A DNA stretch of 64,000 nucleotides from Casp-actino8 sp964513215. GTDB lineage: Bacteria > Actinomycetota > Acidimicrobiia > Acidimicrobiales > Ilumatobacteraceae. Below the pieces are notes generated by a model. The model saw only the letters and a list, made by a program, of their open reading frames with translations. It was not told the origin of the DNA and made no database searches. Positions 61,429 to 64,000 of this stretch are shown piece by piece. The first letter of the stretch is position 1. The number at the start of each line of letters is the position of its first letter. Both the position numbers and the translations under genes were made by a program. The stretch lies in contig CAZELU010000003.1 of NCBI GenBank assembly GCA_964513215.1, positions 17,032 through 81,031 on the forward strand. Reading direction: 5' to 3'.

Positions 61429-63912
61429 ATGGCAATCAACCCGAAGCAATGGACCCACAAGACTCAAGAAGCGGTGGCGGCCGCACTCGATCAGGCCAAG
61501 GCCCTCTCGAATCCCGAGATCACACCCGACCACGTGATGGCGGCCATCGCGCGCCAGGACGACACGATCGTCCCGGCCGTTCTGTCGAAACTCGGCCTCG
61601 CACCGTTGATGGTACGCAACCAGGCCGACGAAGCCGTGGCCAAGTTGCCCAAGGCGTATGGCGGCGAAGAGCCGCGCATGAACCGCGAACTCAACAACGT
61701 GTTCGATAACGCCGAGCGTTACCGCAAGGACTTCAAGGACGACTTCTTGTCGGTCGAGCATTTGTTGTTGGCGATGAACCAGCGGCTCGGTGTCGGCAGT
61801 GAAGAACTCTTGCAGGCGCTGCGTGACGTCCGTGGCAGCCACCGCGTCACGAGTCAGAACCCCGAAGACCAGTTCCAGGCTCTCGAGAAGTACGGGCAGG
61901 ATCTCACCAAGCGCGCGCGTGACGGCAAGATCGATCCGGTCATCGGTCGCGACGAAGAGATCCGCCGCGTGATCCAGGTGTTGAGTCGTCGCACCAAGAA
62001 CAACCCGGTTCTCATCGGCGAACCCGGTGTGGGCAAGACCGCGATCGTGGAAGGTCTGGCCCGACGCATCGCCGACGGCGACGTGCCCGAAGGCCTCAAG
62101 AACAAGCGACTCATCTCACTCGACATCGCCGCTCTGCTCGCGGGGGCGAAGTACCGCGGCGAATTCGAAGAGCGGCTGAAGGCCGTGCTCAAGGAGATCA
62201 CCGATTCGGCTGGTGAAGTCATCACGTTCGTCGACGAGCTGCACACCATCGTGGGTGCGGGTGGAGCCGAAGGTGCGATGGATGCCGGCAACATGATCAA
62301 GCCGATGCTCGCGCGCGGCGAACTGCGCATGATCGGCGCCACCACTCTCGACGAGTACCGCAAGTACGTCGAGAAGGACCCGGCGCTCGAGCGCCGTTTC
62401 CAGCAGGTGTACGTGGGTGAGCCGTCGGTCGAAGACACCATTGCGATCCTTCGCGGCTTGAAAGAGCGCTACGAGGTCCACCACGGTGTTCGTATCCAGG
62501 ACTCGGCACTCGTGAGCGCCGCGGTGCTCTCCAATCGGTATCTCACGAATCGATTCCTGCCCGACAAGGCGATCGATCTGGTTGACGAGTCGGCCAGCAA
62601 GTTGCGTATCGAGATCGACTCGCTACCGACCGAGATCGACATCGTCGAACGGCGAATTCTCCAGTTGGAGATCGAGAAGGTGGCGCTCGAGAAGGAGACC
62701 GACTCGGCTTCCAAGGAGCGACTGGGCGCACTCACCGACGAACTCGTCCTGTTGCAGCGTCAATCGGCCGAAATGCGCGAGCACTGGCAGCAAGAGAAAG
62801 ATGCCATCGCGGCCATCCGGAACCTGAAAGAAGAACTCGAGCAGGTTCGCGGCGCGATCGAACGTGAGACCGACCTCAACAAGGTGGCCGAAATGCAGTA
62901 CGGGCGCATGCCCGAGATCGAGCGGCGGATCGCCGAAGCGACCACGCATCTCGACTCGCTGCAGACCGGCAACAAGATGTTGAAGGAAGAAGTCGACGCC
63001 GAAGACATCGCCGAAGTGGTGAGCAAGTGGACCGGTGTTCCGGTCACGCGCCTCATGGAAGGCGAGATGTCGAAGTTGGTCCATCTCGAAGACCTTCTCC
63101 ACCAGCGGGTGGTTGGCCAGCACGAGGCCGTCGTCGCGGTCTCCAACGCCATTCGTCGCAGTCGCGCCGGACTCTCCGATCCGAATCGTCCGATCGGTTC
63201 GTTCCTCTTCCTCGGACCGACAGGAGTCGGCAAGACCGAGTTGGCGCGAGCGGTGGCCGAGTTCTTGTTCGACGACGAGCGGGCCATGGTGCGCATCGAC
63301 ATGGGTGAGTACATGGAGAAGCATTCGGTGTCGCGCTTGGTTGGCGCACCTCCGGGATACGTGGGTTACGACGAAGGTGGTCAGCTCACCGAAGCCGTGC
63401 GCCGTCGTCCCTACAGCGTCGTTCTGCTCGACGAGATCGAGAAGGCCCATCCCGACGTCTTCAACATCTTGTTGCAGGTGCTCGACGACGGTCGGCTCAC
63501 CGATGGTCAGGGCCGCACGGTCGACTTCACCAATGTCGTGGTCGTCATGACGTCCAACCTTCGCGGTGAACCGATCGAGTACTTCAAGCCCGAGTTCGTC
63601 AACCGCATCGACGAGATCATCCGTTTCGGTGCGCTCGACGAGAGCGACATCGCCAAGATCGTGGAAATTCAGGTCGAGCGTCTCCGCAAGCGGCTCGCCG
63701 ATCGCCGCATCACGCTCAACGTGAGCCCCGAGGCCCTGACCAAATTGGCCCGCGACGGCTACGACCCGTCTTTTGGCGCTCGCCCGCTCAAGCGAGTGAT
63801 CCAGAAGGTCATTGGCGACAACGCGTCGATCCTCATCCTCGAGGGCAAGGTGGCCGAGGACGGCATGATCAACGTCGAAGTGCAGGACGATCGCATCGTC
63901 CTGCATTCGTGA
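61429..63912 (+). CDS. clpB: ATP-dependent chaperone ClpB
   Basis: The 827-residue Hsp100 disaggregase has the N-terminal domain (about 1-145), NBD1 with GEPGVGKTAIVEG and FVDELHTIVGAG, the long middle-domain coiled coil (about 395-520, VERRILQLEIEKVALEKE), NBD2 with GPTGVGKTELARA and VVLLDEIEKAHPDV, and the C-terminal small domain. It pulls proteins out of aggregates with DnaK. It is shorter than usual (~850-865): the stretch between TSNLRGEP and IEYFKPEFVNRIDE is trimmed by ten or more residues. GAGGAGG precedes the ATG. Confidence 0.96.
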   Translation: MAINPKQWTHKTQEAVAAALDQAKALSNPEITPDHVMAAIARQDDTIVPAVLSKLGLAPLMVRNQADEAVAKLPKAYGGEEPRMNRELNNVFDNAERYRKDFKDDFLSVEHLLLAMNQRLGVGSEELLQALRDVRGSHRVTSQNPEDQFQALEKYGQDLTKRARDGKIDPVIGRDEEIRRVIQVLSRRTKNNPVLIGEPGVGKTAIVEGLARRIADGDVPEGLKNKRLISLDIAALLAGAKYRGEFEERLKAVLKEITDSAGEVITFVDELHTIVGAGGAEGAMDAGNMIKPMLARGELRMIGATTLDEYRKYVEKDPALERRFQQVYVGEPSVEDTIAILRGLKERYEVHHGVRIQDSALVSAAVLSNRYLTNRFLPDKAIDLVDESASKLRIEIDSLPTEIDIVERRILQLEIEKVALEKETDSASKERLGALTDELVLLQRQSAEMREHWQQEKDAIAAIRNLKEELEQVRGAIERETDLNKVAEMQYGRMPEIERRIAEATTHLDSLQTGNKMLKEEVDAEDIAEVVSKWTGVPVTRLMEGEMSKLVHLEDLLHQRVVGQHEAVVAVSNAIRRSRAGLSDPNRPIGSFLFLGPTGVGKTELARAVAEFLFDDERAMVRIDMGEYMEKHSVSRLVGAPPGYVGYDEGGQLTEAVRRRPYSVVLLDEIEKAHPDVFNILLQVLDDGRLTDGQGRTVDFTNVVVVMTSNLRGEPIEYFKPEFVNRIDEIIRFGALDESDIAKIVEIQVERLRKRLADRRITLNVSPEALTKLARDGYDPSFGARPLKRVIQKVIGDNASILILEGKVAEDGMINVEVQDDRIVLHS

Positions 63913-63993
63913 CGTCGGTTGTCTCCGCACCGAGGTTCGACCGGTACGAGCGAGTACAGTCACATCACGTTCCAGTCGTGAAGGAGCGTGAAC

Positions 63994-64000
63994 ATGCCGG
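63994..64000 (+). CDS. Start of the next gene (cut by window end)
   Basis: An ATG at 63994 follows AAGGAG (63981-63986) at good spacing. TACAGT at 63955-63960 could be a -10. Only two codons are visible, so nothing can be said of the product. Confidence 0.35.

Noticed and set aside
62623..63963. Minus-strand frame of about 446 codons opposite clpB
   Set aside because: Antisense to ClpB NBD2; the sequence is a mirror of biased codons with no domain.

Overview
The window reads as a compact, high-GC chromosome segment of a free-living actinobacterium. The best guess is class Acidimicrobiia, something near Ilumatobacter; this is inferred from gene content, not from a marker-gene comparison. Pointers are an hspR-type heat-shock operon with a HAIR-like operator, a small epsilon subunit beside an acyl-CoA carboxylase beta subunit, a WXG100 protein, a fused LivH-LivM permease, crotonyl-CoA carboxylase/reductase, and about twenty genes whose start codon lies 6-7 nt after a TANNNT hexamer, the layout of leaderless actinobacterial genes. 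No IS element, prophage, CRISPR array or rRNA was seen. No gene-free stretch exceeds about 225 bp. Convergent genes often abut or overlap at their stop codons, and co-directional genes often share ATGA or GTGA.

Region by region: 0-5 kb has a branched-chain amino-acid type permease, a lipoprotein/secreted-protein pair and a drug/metabolite-type exporter. 4.9-8.8 kb has a diguanylate cyclase with a degenerate EAL domain head-to-head with a lipid acyltransferase, then two membrane proteins. 8.8-15.5 kb has a class III CoA-transferase, cyclase-family hydrolase, M20 amidohydrolase, Nudix hydrolase, lone WXG100 protein, thiamine-binding-like protein, HTH regulator, HAD hydrolase and MscS channel. 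15.6-21 kb is a glycan-degradation cluster (GH29 fucosidase, GH3 glycosidase, CxPxR sulfatase). 21-27.5 kb has nucleotide housekeeping genes (orn, dut, cdd, deoC), an acyltransferase, an aminotransferase/omega-amidase pair and a GNAT protein. 27.6-33.6 kb has an ABC-2 exporter, then an ECF sigma factor divergent from a zinc anti-sigma protein followed by PepSY and MsrA genes.

33.6-39.1 kb is a tightly overlapping minus-strand operon: carboxylase beta and epsilon subunits, metallophosphoesterase, aminotransferase, class III CoA-transferase and nucleoside 2-deoxyribosyltransferase. 39-43.4 kb has a CopC-CopD protein and dnaX-recR. 43.7-46.7 kb has thiolase, crotonyl-CoA carboxylase/reductase and methylmalonyl-CoA epimerase, a coherent ethylmalonyl-CoA module, ended by a 57-bp perfect palindrome. 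46.8-50.3 kb has an rRNA methyltransferase-like protein, a prepilin peptidase, a ribbon-helix-helix/Fic toxin-antitoxin pair and a 5'-3' exonuclease. 50.3-51.1 kb is an RNA cluster: SRP RNA, tRNA-Ser(GGA), tadA, tRNA-Ser(CGA). 51.1-56.3 kb has a secreted tripeptidyl-peptidase-like hydrolase, an ABC exporter and a D-aminoacylase-like amidohydrolase. 56.3-63.9 kb is the heat-shock operon dnaK-grpE-dnaJ-hspR-(DUF3445)-clpB, with a HAIR-like operator and a strong leader hairpin upstream.
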